Of a stretch of DNA of 55,547 nt, positions 15,246 to 23,606 are shown one piece after another. This DNA comes from Ardenticatenaceae bacterium. GTDB lineage: Bacteria > Chloroflexota > Anaerolineae > Promineifilales > Promineifilaceae. Position 1 is the first letter of the stretch. The number at the start of each line of letters is the position of its first letter. The notes under the pieces were generated by a model that saw only the letters and a program-made list of their open reading frames with translations, made no database searches and was not told where the DNA came from. Made by a program: the position numbers and the translations under genes. The stretch covers positions 1 through 55,547 of the forward strand of contig JACKCD010000038.1 of the NCBI GenBank assembly GCA_020634215.1, read 5' to 3'.

Positions 15246-17651
15246 TTACGCTGGATACACCTTCACACGGGTGTTGGTAAACGCTGCCAGCCCGCTAATC
15301 GGTTCCGATTGCGGATCGAGTAGGGTGACACCGTTAACGCCCCGATTTTTTGCCCACCGACCCACGGCCGTATGTCCCTGGTTATAGGGTAGATTGACCA
15401 CATCGGGACGCACTGCTGCCACTAGCCGCAGCTTGGTCTGTACTTTGCCAAAGGGGCTTTCCACCCACACTTCCTGATGATCCTCAAGCTGGTGGTGTGC
15501 CGCCGTTTCCGGGTTCATTTCCAGCCACGAACCCCAGGTCTCCTGCACCGTCATCCCGCTAATCTCTTGCAACGTGGGCATATTGGCGGCGGCACTTACC
15601 GGCCCCAGGCTCATCAACGTGACCACGTTGACCGTCAAGGGATATTCAACTTCGCTGCCAGCATAAGTTGTAGGGACATATTGCGGCAGGTAGGTTGTGT
15701 CGTTGATGTGGGCAAGACCCAGGTCAGCCAGTTGTTCCGCGCTTTGGTTATCCAAAATACATTTCAGCTCGCGGCTATAAAAATCAAAATAGCCATCACG
15801 CGGGGCAAAACGGCGGTCTGTGCCGATGACCTCCTGCACCCATTTGTCGCTGCCGCGCCGGGAAAAGCGGTAGCCCGGTGTTAGCCACAGCCCTAGCTCC
15901 TTCATGGTGTCCCAATCGGTACCGACATCCTTGAGCCGATAGCGCAGCAGCCCTTGATAGGTGTGCCAGGGCATGGCTTTGGCGATCTCCCCACCCATTG
16001 CTGCCGCCACTTGCAGGAAAAAATCGCCAATGCTGAGCGTGTCGTGCTGGCGGCCGATGGTTGGCTGTCGCAGTCCCACGCCAGGGTAGCCCATGCCCTC
16101 AATAAAATGGTCTTCATACCGCTCCAAAAAGGTGGGTTCGGGCAGAATCAAATCTGCATATTGGGCGGTGTCGTCCATGAAGGAGGAGAATGAGACCACC
16201 AGCGGCACCTGTTCAAACGCTTCGCGGAAACGGTTGCCACCAGGGGCTTCATAAACGGGGTTGGCATCATAGAGGAACAAGGTGTCTACTTTGTAGCCAT
16301 CGAGGATGCGCTCGGCTACGGCCTGATAAGCATGTTTTGCCAGCGGGAACTGCGTGCCAGCACCATCTACCCGCTCCATCGTGCAGCCCTGTTTAGCAAT
16401 GGGATCATCCGCTGGCTGCGGCCAGTTGGGAACTTCGGGATAGCGTTGGGTCAGCACCCCCCCAGGGCGATCAAGGCTACCGACCAGCGCATTGAGGCAA
16501 TGAATTGCCATCGCCGTGTAGACACCGCCGATGGTGCCGTTTAGCAGACCGCCTTTGCCCGGCAAAAGTGCCACCGACGGTTTGTTGCTGGCAAATTCCC
16601 CGGCGAGGCGGGAAATGGTGGTGGAGGAGATGCCGGTGATGTCGGCAACTTGTTCGGGGTTGTAATTTTCAAGGACAAAATTTTTGAAGCCCTGAATGAG
16701 CCGCGTGCCGGTTTCGTCGGGGAAATCTTCGTAGCCAAAGCTGTAGTGGCCGACAAAGCTGGGGTCAATTAACCCAGAGCGAATGATGACGTTTGCCATG
16801 CCCAAAGCCAGAGCCGCGTCGGCACCAGGGACAATGGGAATCCATTCGTCAGCTTTGGCTCCGCTGACACCCTGGCGAGGGTCAACGACAACCATTTTGC
16901 CCCGTTCGGCGCGACCGCGCCGCATAAAGGCATAGCCCGAAATCATGCGCTGTGGTACGGGGCCGGCTTCCAACATGCTGGCACCAAAGGAGAGGATGTA
17001 GCTGCTGTTTTCCAGGTCGTAGACGGGGGTGTTGTAAACCCCCTGCGTCAGATAGCTTCCTAATTTGGCGGCGGCGGTGTTGAGGCTTTCGCGGGAGATG
17101 ACGTTGGGGGAACCAACGAGGCGCATAAATTGCTGAAAGAAGCTTTTGAGCTGACCGGGGGCTTCGCCGTGCATCAAAACGGCCTGTTCGGGGTGCCCGG
17201 CGGCGCGTAAATCGTTGAGGCGAGCGGTGACTAGCTGCACGGCTTCATCCCAACTGATTGCTTCCCATTGCCCTGCACCGCGTTCGCCGGTGCGCCGCAT
17301 AGGGCCGGTGAGCCGGTCGGGGTTGTAGAGCAGTTCGGGGGCAGCCTGGCCTTTGGGGCAGAGGGTTCCCAAATTCATAGGGTGCATGGGGTTGCCTTCG
17401 AGCTTGACCAAACGGCCGTTTACGACCCGGCTCAACACCCCACACCCACTTGGGCAGAGCAGGCAAACCCCAGGAACGATCTTTTCCGGGATGAGGGTGG
17501 TGGTGGAAACGGCCGTTGGCAGCAGCTCAATCTCCGTTACTGCGTCCGCCTCCAGGTTCAGCAGCCCTTGCAAACCGCCCACGACGGCGGCACTGCCGGC
17601 CGTAATCGCAGCCATTTGCATAAATTGACGTCGAGTTAAGGGGGTAGCCAT
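15246..17651 (-). CDS. Tat-exported molybdopterin oxidoreductase (CISM family)
   Basis: The 801-aa protein begins with a Tat signal (TRRQFMQMAAITAGSAAVVGG). An N-terminal cluster site C63-x2-C66-x3-C70 and C98 (CLLCPSGC, LCPKG) should bind [4Fe-4S]. Molybdopterin-binding segments follow, including WDEAVQLVTARL, VDPRQGVSGAKADEWIPIVPGADAALALGM, LPGKGG and a C-terminal MNPETAAHHQLEDHQEVWVESPFG domain. In the segment where PsrA/PhsA-like enzymes carry the Mo-binding Cys (SPNVISRESLNTAA) I see Ser rather than Cys. It could therefore be a Ser-type enzyme or a QrcB/ActB-like protein. The operon gives it ferredoxin and NrfD partners and cytochromes on the other side. The substrate cannot be read from the sequence. 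Confidence 0.88.
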   Translation of the reverse strand: MATPLTRRQFMQMAAITAGSAAVVGGLQGLLNLEADAVTEIELLPTAVSTTTLIPEKIVPGVCLLCPSGCGVLSRVVNGRLVKLEGNPMHPMNLGTLCPKGQAAPELLYNPDRLTGPMRRTGERGAGQWEAISWDEAVQLVTARLNDLRAAGHPEQAVLMHGEAPGQLKSFFQQFMRLVGSPNVISRESLNTAAAKLGSYLTQGVYNTPVYDLENSSYILSFGASMLEAGPVPQRMISGYAFMRRGRAERGKMVVVDPRQGVSGAKADEWIPIVPGADAALALGMANVIIRSGLIDPSFVGHYSFGYEDFPDETGTRLIQGFKNFVLENYNPEQVADITGISSTTISRLAGEFASNKPSVALLPGKGGLLNGTIGGVYTAMAIHCLNALVGSLDRPGGVLTQRYPEVPNWPQPADDPIAKQGCTMERVDGAGTQFPLAKHAYQAVAERILDGYKVDTLFLYDANPVYEAPGGNRFREAFEQVPLVVSFSSFMDDTAQYADLILPEPTFLERYEDHFIEGMGYPGVGLRQPTIGRQHDTLSIGDFFLQVAAAMGGEIAKAMPWHTYQGLLRYRLKDVGTDWDTMKELGLWLTPGYRFSRRGSDKWVQEVIGTDRRFAPRDGYFDFYSRELKCILDNQSAEQLADLGLAHINDTTYLPQYVPTTYAGSEVEYPLTVNVVTLMSLGPVSAAANMPTLQEISGMTVQETWGSWLEMNPETAAHHQLEDHQEVWVESPFGKVQTKLRLVAAVRPDVVNLPYNQGHTAVGRWAKNRGVNGVTLLDPQSEPISGLAAFTNTRVKVYPA

Positions 17652-17656
17652 GCTGC

Positions 17657-18244
17657 TTATTTACCTCCACATGAAGCCGGTTCCACTGGGGCGCAGATAA
17701 ATTGGGACGGCGGCAAGGGATACTCCTCCGGTGGGATTTGCCCATCGCCCAAATCGGCCACAAACGCTACCAGTGCCTCCAACTGTTCATCGGTAAACTG
17801 CCCGTCAAAGGCTGGCATGTTGAGTTCGGGAATTCCATTGACCGTAAAAGAGCGAATTGCCCCTTGTGAGATGCCGCTGTTGGCTAACCCGATGGCAAAC
17901 AGCCCCGAACGGCTGTAGCCGTGGCAACCGGCGCAGGCAATGTCGTAAAGCTCCAGCCCATCGGTGATTTCGGCGGGGGCGATGAGCATACCGGGCAGTG
18001 TGGGCACCTGGTCGGGACGACCACGTGCCGCCCACAGTAGCCCGCGCAGCGTCCGTGGTCCCCCGCCACCTGCGCTGACATGGCACACGGCGCATGTCTC
18101 ACCGGTGCGGGGTGAATATTCGGGCAGCGAGTGGACGGGCGGCGCACCGAACAGTGACCTAACGCCAGCATAGGTGATGAAGGCTATCAGAATAACGGCC
18201 GTTATCTGCATCACACGCATTTGGGAACGGATTAATCGTTTCAT
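17657..18244 (-). CDS. Membrane-anchored diheme cytochrome c
   Basis: The 195-aa protein has an N-terminal anchor (ITAVILIAFITYAGVRSLF), then CAVCH (51-55) in a short first region and CAGCH (104-108) in a typical class I domain: GLELYDIACAGCHGYS, NGIPELNMPAFDGQFTDEQLEALVAFVADL, where the MPAF Met is a likely axial ligand. It would carry electrons on the outer face between the molybdopterin complex and the decaheme lipoprotein. It lies directly between those two genes, with gaps of 2 and 5 bp. A palindrome copy lies at the anchor. Confidence 0.87.
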   Translation of the reverse strand: MKRLIRSQMRVMQITAVILIAFITYAGVRSLFGAPPVHSLPEYSPRTGETCAVCHVSAGGGGPRTLRGLLWAARGRPDQVPTLPGMLIAPAEITDGLELYDIACAGCHGYSRSGLFAIGLANSGISQGAIRSFTVNGIPELNMPAFDGQFTDEQLEALVAFVADLGDGQIPPEEYPLPPSQFICAPVEPASCGGK

Positions 18245-18246
18245 GA

Positions 18247-20394
18247 TTATTCATGCGCCTTTAGCACATCTGCCTCACGGTTCGCCCCGTGGCAAACCTG
18301 GCAAGTTTCAATGCCAGAGGCCGTCGTTTGCAGTTCGGCATGACCACCAGCCGCCACACTGTCGTGGCAGGCGTTGCACAGCGAGCGAATGGGTGGGGTG
18401 GTGCTGACCACGGCACCTGCTTGGGTAATCGTTGTCGGCTGTACACCCGATGCCAGCGGCAAGCTGTATGACCCCGCCACATGGCAGGTCTCGCAGCGGT
18501 TTAGCGTGCCGGGGAAAACGACATGGCCGTAGTTATGTTCCGTATTGCCAAAGCCGTAAACCGCCAGCGGCTGCTCTGCTTCCTCGCCGCGATGAATTTT
18601 GTGAATCATCGAGCCCAAGCTGATGCTGGTTGGGGGCATGGCTTCTGCCGGGCGGCGTGCCTCGTCTGTTGCCAGCGAGTTGTGGCACATCACACAATAG
18701 TCGGTGTTTTGGCGAATGGTGCCGTGCAAGGCCAGGCTGTCGTGACAGGCGTTGCACTGTTCCAATGTCACCGCTTGCCGCCGGGCAACGGGCTGCCCAC
18801 CGTCCAGGGCAACATAGATAATGGGGTTAAAACCAGCTACGCGCACGGGGTCAACCAAATCCCTGATTGTTTGGTTCACATACCCTTCCAGTGCCACAGC
18901 ATAGGTGCCGCTGGCATCGGCGGGCAGGGTGTAGTTTAGGCGATACTGATAAGTGCCGTCTTCGCCTTCTTCAACAGCGGGGGGATTGTCGGCCGGCGTG
19001 CGGTAAATGGTTTCGGTGACGCGATTGAGATAATCGGTGGTTGGGCCAGCCACTGTAACCGCCAGATAATCCATCTCAGCCGGAGTCAGGGTTACATCGT
19101 CGTCGGTTGTGATTTTGAAAGTCACATTCATAGCCTGCCCCGGTGCGGCATCTTCCACGCTGACAATTGTAAAGTTGATGCGCGTAATTTGGGTGGAGTT
19201 GATGGGCAGCAGGTGCGCCCCGGCAACCGAAGCATCAAATTCTTCGCCTGACGGATCATGGCAGGATAGACATCTGTCGTCGGTGCGGCTGCCGGCCGGA
19301 TGATTCTCGCCGGTGATGAGATCAACATTGTCGTGGCAAGCGGTACAGGCTGAGGCTTGGGGAGCCGTGATATAGCGGTCGCCATCGGTTCCTGTATGGC
19401 AGGTGGCGCAGTTGCGCGTGTCTTGCGGCCAGACGCTGTGGCTAAAATCAATGATGCTTTGGCGAAAACCGACAATGTAATAGGGGCTTCCGGCCTGCAC
19501 GCTGGGTAGATTGGCACCCGAATGAATTTTGTGGATCATGACCTTGAAATCAGGCGTGTTGCCCGACTCGGGGTCAACGAGCTGCGAAGTGTGGCAGAGG
19601 ACGCATTGCCCAACCTCTTTGCGGCTACCGCCGTGGGCGGATAGCTGATCATGGCAGCCGTTGCAACTGGCGGTGGTGGCAATGTCACGGGTGACGGTTG
19701 GTTCGCCACCGGCCGGGACAAAGGTATAAACGGGGTCAGCAGCCACGTCGCGTGGCCCTCTAATCACTTCGGCACTGACGGTGTGGGTGGCGTTGGGGTC
19801 GTAGTCATTGCCCAAAGGCTGAGCAAAGGTGTAGGTGTAGGTGCCAAGCGCGAGTTCTGCATATTGGCCTTCGCCATTTTCAAAGGTGGGCTGTTGGGTG
19901 GTGGCAAAAGCGGGAGCCACCGTTTCGCCAGCCAAAACATATTCGGCTCCGGCGACTTCGGTGGTGAAGTAGTTGACGTAACTGGTTAGCTCGGTTTCGG
20001 GGTCGGTGGCGATGCGGGCGATGAGGAAGCGGACACTTTCAACCTGATCCAAACTCAAAGCCGTGCCATTGGCATCGCTGAGGGTAAAAGTGACAATCGG
20101 GATTTTATCGTCCCCAATCGTCACATCCGTTATTTCAGAGAGGATGCCCTCCCCTGTGTTGATTAGAAAATTTTGGATGTCGGGGCCGGGGGGGCCTTGG
20201 GGGCCAGGAATACCCTGTGAGCCAGCGGGGCCTTGTGCGCCTTCGGGGCCGGCCGGGCCAGCGGGGCCTTGTGCGCCTTCGGGGCCGGTTGGCCCTGGTT
20301 CTGCCGTGCAGGCAGACAAGAGGATGAGCAACAGTCCAATGCAGAGGAAGAACAAACTGCTTGCGAAAGCCGATATGGTGGGATGTGGTTTCAT
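18247..20394 (-). CDS. OmcA/MtrC-family decaheme cytochrome lipoprotein with collagen-like stalk
   Basis: I use the ATG at 20394, which follows AGGAA and gives a lipoprotein signal (LLLILLSAC); upstream codons are improbable. After the lipid Cys come 13 Gly-X-Y triplets (GPTGPEGAQ to GPD). Two beta domains each precede a pentaheme domain, as in OmcA/MtrC/MtrF. The ten CxxCH motifs are CNGCH, CVLCH, CATCH, CTACH, CLSCH, then CNACH, CVMCH, CETCH, CNACH, CQVCH. HDQLSAHGG and MIHKIHSG, with counterparts HDSLALHG and MIHKIHRG in the second half, are family hallmarks. In Shewanella such proteins reduce extracellular metals. The protein is 715 aa. It heads the operon with the diheme and molybdopterin genes. 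No palindrome copy lies in it. Confidence 0.92.
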   Translation of the reverse strand: MKPHPTISAFASSLFFLCIGLLLILLSACTAEPGPTGPEGAQGPAGPAGPEGAQGPAGSQGIPGPQGPPGPDIQNFLINTGEGILSEITDVTIGDDKIPIVTFTLSDANGTALSLDQVESVRFLIARIATDPETELTSYVNYFTTEVAGAEYVLAGETVAPAFATTQQPTFENGEGQYAELALGTYTYTFAQPLGNDYDPNATHTVSAEVIRGPRDVAADPVYTFVPAGGEPTVTRDIATTASCNGCHDQLSAHGGSRKEVGQCVLCHTSQLVDPESGNTPDFKVMIHKIHSGANLPSVQAGSPYYIVGFRQSIIDFSHSVWPQDTRNCATCHTGTDGDRYITAPQASACTACHDNVDLITGENHPAGSRTDDRCLSCHDPSGEEFDASVAGAHLLPINSTQITRINFTIVSVEDAAPGQAMNVTFKITTDDDVTLTPAEMDYLAVTVAGPTTDYLNRVTETIYRTPADNPPAVEEGEDGTYQYRLNYTLPADASGTYAVALEGYVNQTIRDLVDPVRVAGFNPIIYVALDGGQPVARRQAVTLEQCNACHDSLALHGTIRQNTDYCVMCHNSLATDEARRPAEAMPPTSISLGSMIHKIHRGEEAEQPLAVYGFGNTEHNYGHVVFPGTLNRCETCHVAGSYSLPLASGVQPTTITQAGAVVSTTPPIRSLCNACHDSVAAGGHAELQTTASGIETCQVCHGANREADVLKAHE

Positions 20395-20750
20395 GAAGCG
20401 ATTCCTGATAAACGGGCAATGGTCTGGATGGAGAAATTTCCAGGCTATCACTCATATAGACAATGCCATGTCAATACAACTCGAGACTTGCTTGACTCCC
20501 CTCATAGCCAGTTATTGCAGTACAGGAATATGCGCTTACCAATGTGAGCTTCTTAAAGGACTAAAAGTGATACGTGAGTCCATTTTAATAAATAGAATGC
20601 AAGAAATTAGCGTATAAAGTCGTGAATATCCATGACATTTGTAATGAATTTTGTGACATTGTTTGTTGAGCAATCTTTCTGCCACGCAAATTGGTGTTGT
20701 TTGGCTATAATTTAGGGCAGTAAGCAAAACTTATATGATTGGAATGAAAT
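20395..20750. promoter_or_regulatory. Divergent control region, decaheme operon versus clbS-like gene
   Basis: This 356-bp AT-rich gap holds the promoters of two divergent transcripts. A perfect -10 box TATAAT at 20706-20711 lies 40 bp before the plus-strand gene; a matching -35 is not clear. TTTTGTGACA at 20649-20658 repeats the motif upstream of the hexaheme gene and could be a regulator site. No gene, tRNA or riboswitch is recognised. Confidence 0.4.
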
Positions 20751-21308
20751 ATGACTCGCTTGGAGCAATTGTTAGATAAGCTGGATGAGACACGAGAGAC
20801 GCTGTTGATGGCACTGGAAGATCTGCCGGATGAGGCGTTTGCCGAGCCAAATGCCATTGGCAACTGGTCGGTGCAGGATTTGCTGGCAAATATTACGGCA
20901 TGGGAAGCGGAATTGGTGACGGGGCTGATGCGGCTGAAGCAGGGGAAGAAACCGGATCAACTGTTGGCGGCACTGGATGATATGGATGCGTATGACCAGG
21001 CGCGATTTGCGGAGAACCACGAACGGCCGTTAGAGACCACCTTCAACGATTTCCAAAAAGTCCGCATGGAATTGGAAACATGGTTGGAAGAGTTCAGCGA
21101 CCAGGAGCTGACCCGGCCGCGCCAGTTCAAATGGTTTCGGCGCGAATCGTTGGCGCAAATCATTGAACGGCTGACCATTACCCGCGAACGGCCGTTTGCC
21201 ATCAAAGTGGCCGTGTTTGCCGAGCAGTGGCTTAAACGCGAAGCCGCCGCCAACGCCAACATTATTCCGTTGACCCTCGTGGAGGTACCCGATGACGACA
21301 CAGATTGA
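20751..21308 (+). CDS. ClbS/DinB-like four-helix protein
   Basis: The 185-aa protein matches the ClbS/DfsB and DinB superfamily: TRLEQLLDKLDETRETLLMALEDLPDEAF, then NWSVQDLLANITAWEAELV, where the usual metal-ligand His (xxHixxWE) is replaced by Asn. The family forms four-helix bundles. Some members hydrolyse a DNA-damaging cyclopropane (ClbS), others are thiol transferases, many are unknown. Losing that His argues against metal chemistry here. Its end overlaps the start of the ygfZ-like gene by 17 bp, so the two are co-transcribed. Two palindrome copies lie in it. Confidence 0.75.
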   Translation: MTRLEQLLDKLDETRETLLMALEDLPDEAFAEPNAIGNWSVQDLLANITAWEAELVTGLMRLKQGKKPDQLLAALDDMDAYDQARFAENHERPLETTFNDFQKVRMELETWLEEFSDQELTRPRQFKWFRRESLAQIIERLTITRERPFAIKVAVFAEQWLKREAAANANIIPLTLVEVPDDDTD

Positions 21309-22233
21309 CCCGGCTGTTTATGCGGCAGCCAAAGAAACGGCCGTTCTTGTTGACCGTAGCAACCTGGGTATGCTCAAAATCACCGGAGCCACCCGGCTCG
21401 ACCTCATTGACCGCATGTCTACGCAGGCAGTGAAGCGGCTGCAAAGCGGCGAAGGCCGTGCCACCATTTTCACCACCGACATCGGCCGCATCATTGACCG
21501 GCTGATTTTGTACGCCAGCAGCGACACTGTGTACGCGCTGACCAGCGAAAACCACGCCGACCCCATTGCCCGCTACCTGATGCGCTATGTCTTTTTAACG
21601 ACGACTTTCACCTGAGCGATATTTCGGCAGAAACGTTGCTTTTGCCATCTATAGCTCAGGCTGGTGCAAAGCTGATGGCGGCTGGTTTTCCTGAGGTGGA
21701 TTTGCCGCTGCATCATTGGCGGAGCGGTTGTTAGTGGCGTAACCGCCTGCCTCCACCGTACCGACCCCATTAACGGCGATGGCTATTTTGCGATGTGCCA
21801 GGCCAGCGACCGCGATGCCCTATGGAACCACTTGGTTGGCAGCGGGCTGGTGGCGGCTGACGAGGCGGCGTTTGATTTTTTGCGGATTGAAAACGGCCGT
21901 CCCCGCTTTGGCCGCGAACTGACGCTCGACTATATTCCGCTGGAAGCCAACTTGTGGGACGATATTTCGTTTAGCAAGGGTTGTTACATTGGGCAGGAGA
22001 TCATTGCCCGTATGGACAGCCGGGGCAAGCTGGCGAAAAGGCTGATGCGACTGCGTGCCGCTGCGCCGATTGCGGTGGGCAGTGAGGTGCTGGCGGAGGG
22101 CAGGAAGGTGGGCACCGTGACCTCAGCCGCCACAGGCCCGGCCGGAGCGGTGGCGTTGGGGTATGTGCGAACGGGGGCGGAAAACGGCCGTTTAACGGTC
22201 AATGACGTTGTGGTGACGGTGGTGGGGGAGTGA
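21292..22233 (+). pseudogene. ygfZ: YgfZ/GcvT-like folate-binding protein gene with two compensating frame shifts
   Basis: YgfZ is a tetrahydrofolate-binding protein that supports iron-sulfur enzymes such as MiaB. Two parts in the same frame match it: 21292-21591 (VDRSNLGMLKITGATRLDLIDRMSTQAV) and about 21721-22233 with the signature SKGCYIGQEIIARMDSRGK. Between them about 120 bp read sensibly only in the -1 frame (FNDDFHLSDISAETLLLPS). One base seems missing in the T-run at 21592-21596 and one seems extra near 21717-21721, so the frame returns. As written, a TGA at 21613 would stop translation. This may be a sequencing or assembly error pair rather than true decay, because the rest is well preserved. 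Confidence 0.75.
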
Positions 22234-22252
22234 CAAACGGCCGTTTGTCACT
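22229..22252. terminator. 24-bp perfect palindrome over the ygfZ stop codon
   Basis: AGTGAC and GTCACT arms extend the central AACGGCCGTT into a 24-bp perfect palindrome that includes the ygfZ TGA. It lies between convergent genes. As RNA it could only form with a tight loop and has no U-run, so a terminator role is tentative. Another copy of the decamer follows at 22267. Confidence 0.4.
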
Positions 22253-22307
22253 AGGGAAGCGACAAAAACGGCCGTTAGCCTGCTGATACACGCCAGCCAA
22301 ACATTTA

Positions 22308-22408
22308 GGCGAATTCCGAGAAATAAACAAGAAGAAAAATAGCCACTTTGCCGGAATTCGCCAGGCATTTTCGGATTGAGTTTCCTATTTATCTTTCCGA
22401 AAATGCCT
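22308..22408. terminator. Two adjacent hairpins between convergent ygfZ and tgt
   Basis: GGCGAATTCCG (22308-22318) pairs with CGGAATTCGCC (22352-22362), and AGGCATTTTCGGA (22363-22375) pairs perfectly with TCCGAAAATGCCT (22396-22408). The second stem ends on the tgt stop codon. The A-rich loops also show partial pairing with each other. Standing between convergent genes they may act as a two-way terminator or may be a mobile repeat. Confidence 0.55.
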
Positions 22409-23511
22409 TAACGATTCAGCTCCTGCCGCAAATTTTCCATCAACTGCGTCATAAAACGAAGATTGTGGATGGTTGCCAGGCGGGGAAACAGGGAGTCGTT
22501 GAGTTTGAACAGGTGGTGAAGGTAGCCAAGGCTGTAGTTTTGGCAGCAGGGGGCATCGCAGTAGGGGGAGATGGGCTGGCTTTGTTTGAGGTGCTTTTTG
22601 TCGTTGATGTAGGCGTAGTGGAACCAGTCGTCGCCGCGCAAAACGGCCGTTTTTGGCTCCACCGCAAAGGAATACAGCCGCCCGTGTCGCGCATCCCGCG
22701 TGGGCATGGTGCTGTCAAAAATGTTGTAGCCCATTCGCGCCGCCGCTGCCACGTTGCCCGGATGCCCAACCCCCAGGGCGTGGAGCGTGAACTGCAGCGG
22801 CACAATTTCCCGCGTATAGGCCAAAATGTCGGTCAGCAAGTTGCCTTCGTTGTCCAACGGCCAGCCGCCATAGCCGTAGCCGTCAAAACCAATCTCCAGC
22901 AGTTGGTCGGCACACTGACGGCGCAGATCGAGGTCGCCACCTCCTTGGACAACGGCAATGAGTAACGGCCGTTTCTCCCCCCCATCCCGCCGCTGCCCCA
23001 CAATCCGGTTAAACTCCTCCTTGCACCGTCGTGCCCAGGCCACCGTCCGCGCCACCGACCCCGCCTGCACTTCGCGGGGGTCGTCTACATGGGTGCAATC
23101 ATCAAAACAAATCACCACGTCCGAGCCATAGCTCAACTGCATCTGCACGCTTTTTTCCGGGGTCAGGTTATATTTACGATCCTTCCCCTCCAGCCGAAAC
23201 GTCGCCCCGCGATTGTTAATCGAACCGCTTTTGGGGTTTTGGCGGATGAGCGAATATACTTGGAAGCCGCCGGAGTCGGTAAAAATCGGCCGTTGCCACC
23301 CCGCCATCCGGTGCAGCCCGCCCAGCGCCTGAATCACCGTTGAGCTAGGCCGCTGCATCAGGTGAAAGACATTCATTTGCACCCCCTGAATCTGGCAAGC
23401 GGCCAAATCGGCGGCATCAACCGAGCGCACCACCCCCTGCGTGCCGTCGGGCAGAAAAACGGGCAGGTTGAGGGTTCCGTGGGGTAACTGTAGCTGGGTT
23501 AATTGGGTCAT
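22408..23511 (-). CDS. tgt: Queuine tRNA-ribosyltransferase-like protein
   Basis: TGT swaps guanine-34 of certain tRNAs for preQ1 as the first step to queuosine. The start at 23511 (MTQLTQLQLPHGTLNLPVF) is chosen because codons upstream lie in a hairpin repeat. The 367-aa protein has the base-binding TDSGGFQVYSL, FDDCTHVDDP, AVVQGG and the nucleophile region ALGVGHPGNVAAAARMGYNIFDSTMPTRDARHG. The usual zinc site CxCxxC...H is altered: the segment is YCDAPCCQNYSLGYLHHLF, so the middle Cys is shifted by two. The enzyme may still bind zinc or belong to a divergent subfamily. It diverges from the rRNA methyltransferase gene. Confidence 0.87.
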   Translation of the reverse strand: MTQLTQLQLPHGTLNLPVFLPDGTQGVVRSVDAADLAACQIQGVQMNVFHLMQRPSSTVIQALGGLHRMAGWQRPIFTDSGGFQVYSLIRQNPKSGSINNRGATFRLEGKDRKYNLTPEKSVQMQLSYGSDVVICFDDCTHVDDPREVQAGSVARTVAWARRCKEEFNRIVGQRRDGGEKRPLLIAVVQGGGDLDLRRQCADQLLEIGFDGYGYGGWPLDNEGNLLTDILAYTREIVPLQFTLHALGVGHPGNVAAAARMGYNIFDSTMPTRDARHGRLYSFAVEPKTAVLRGDDWFHYAYINDKKHLKQSQPISPYCDAPCCQNYSLGYLHHLFKLNDSLFPRLATIHNLRFMTQLMENLRQELNR

Positions 23512-23533
23512 GGTTAGCTGTATAAAAGCAATC

Positions 23534-23591
23534 TCACGCAAAGGCGCAAAGGCGCAAAGGAGAATCTTCGCGTCTTTGCGCCTTTGCGTGA
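23534..23591. repeat. Intergenic hairpin of GCGCAAAG units
   Basis: TCACGCAAAGGCGCAAAG (23534-23551) is the exact reverse complement of 23574-23591, and the left arm carries a further GGCGCAAAG unit. It lies between the divergent tgt and rsmF-like genes, where transcripts of both would begin. It belongs to the simple-unit hairpin class seen elsewhere in the window. Confidence 0.85.
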
Positions 23592-23606
23592 CATAAAAAT
23601 TTCCAT

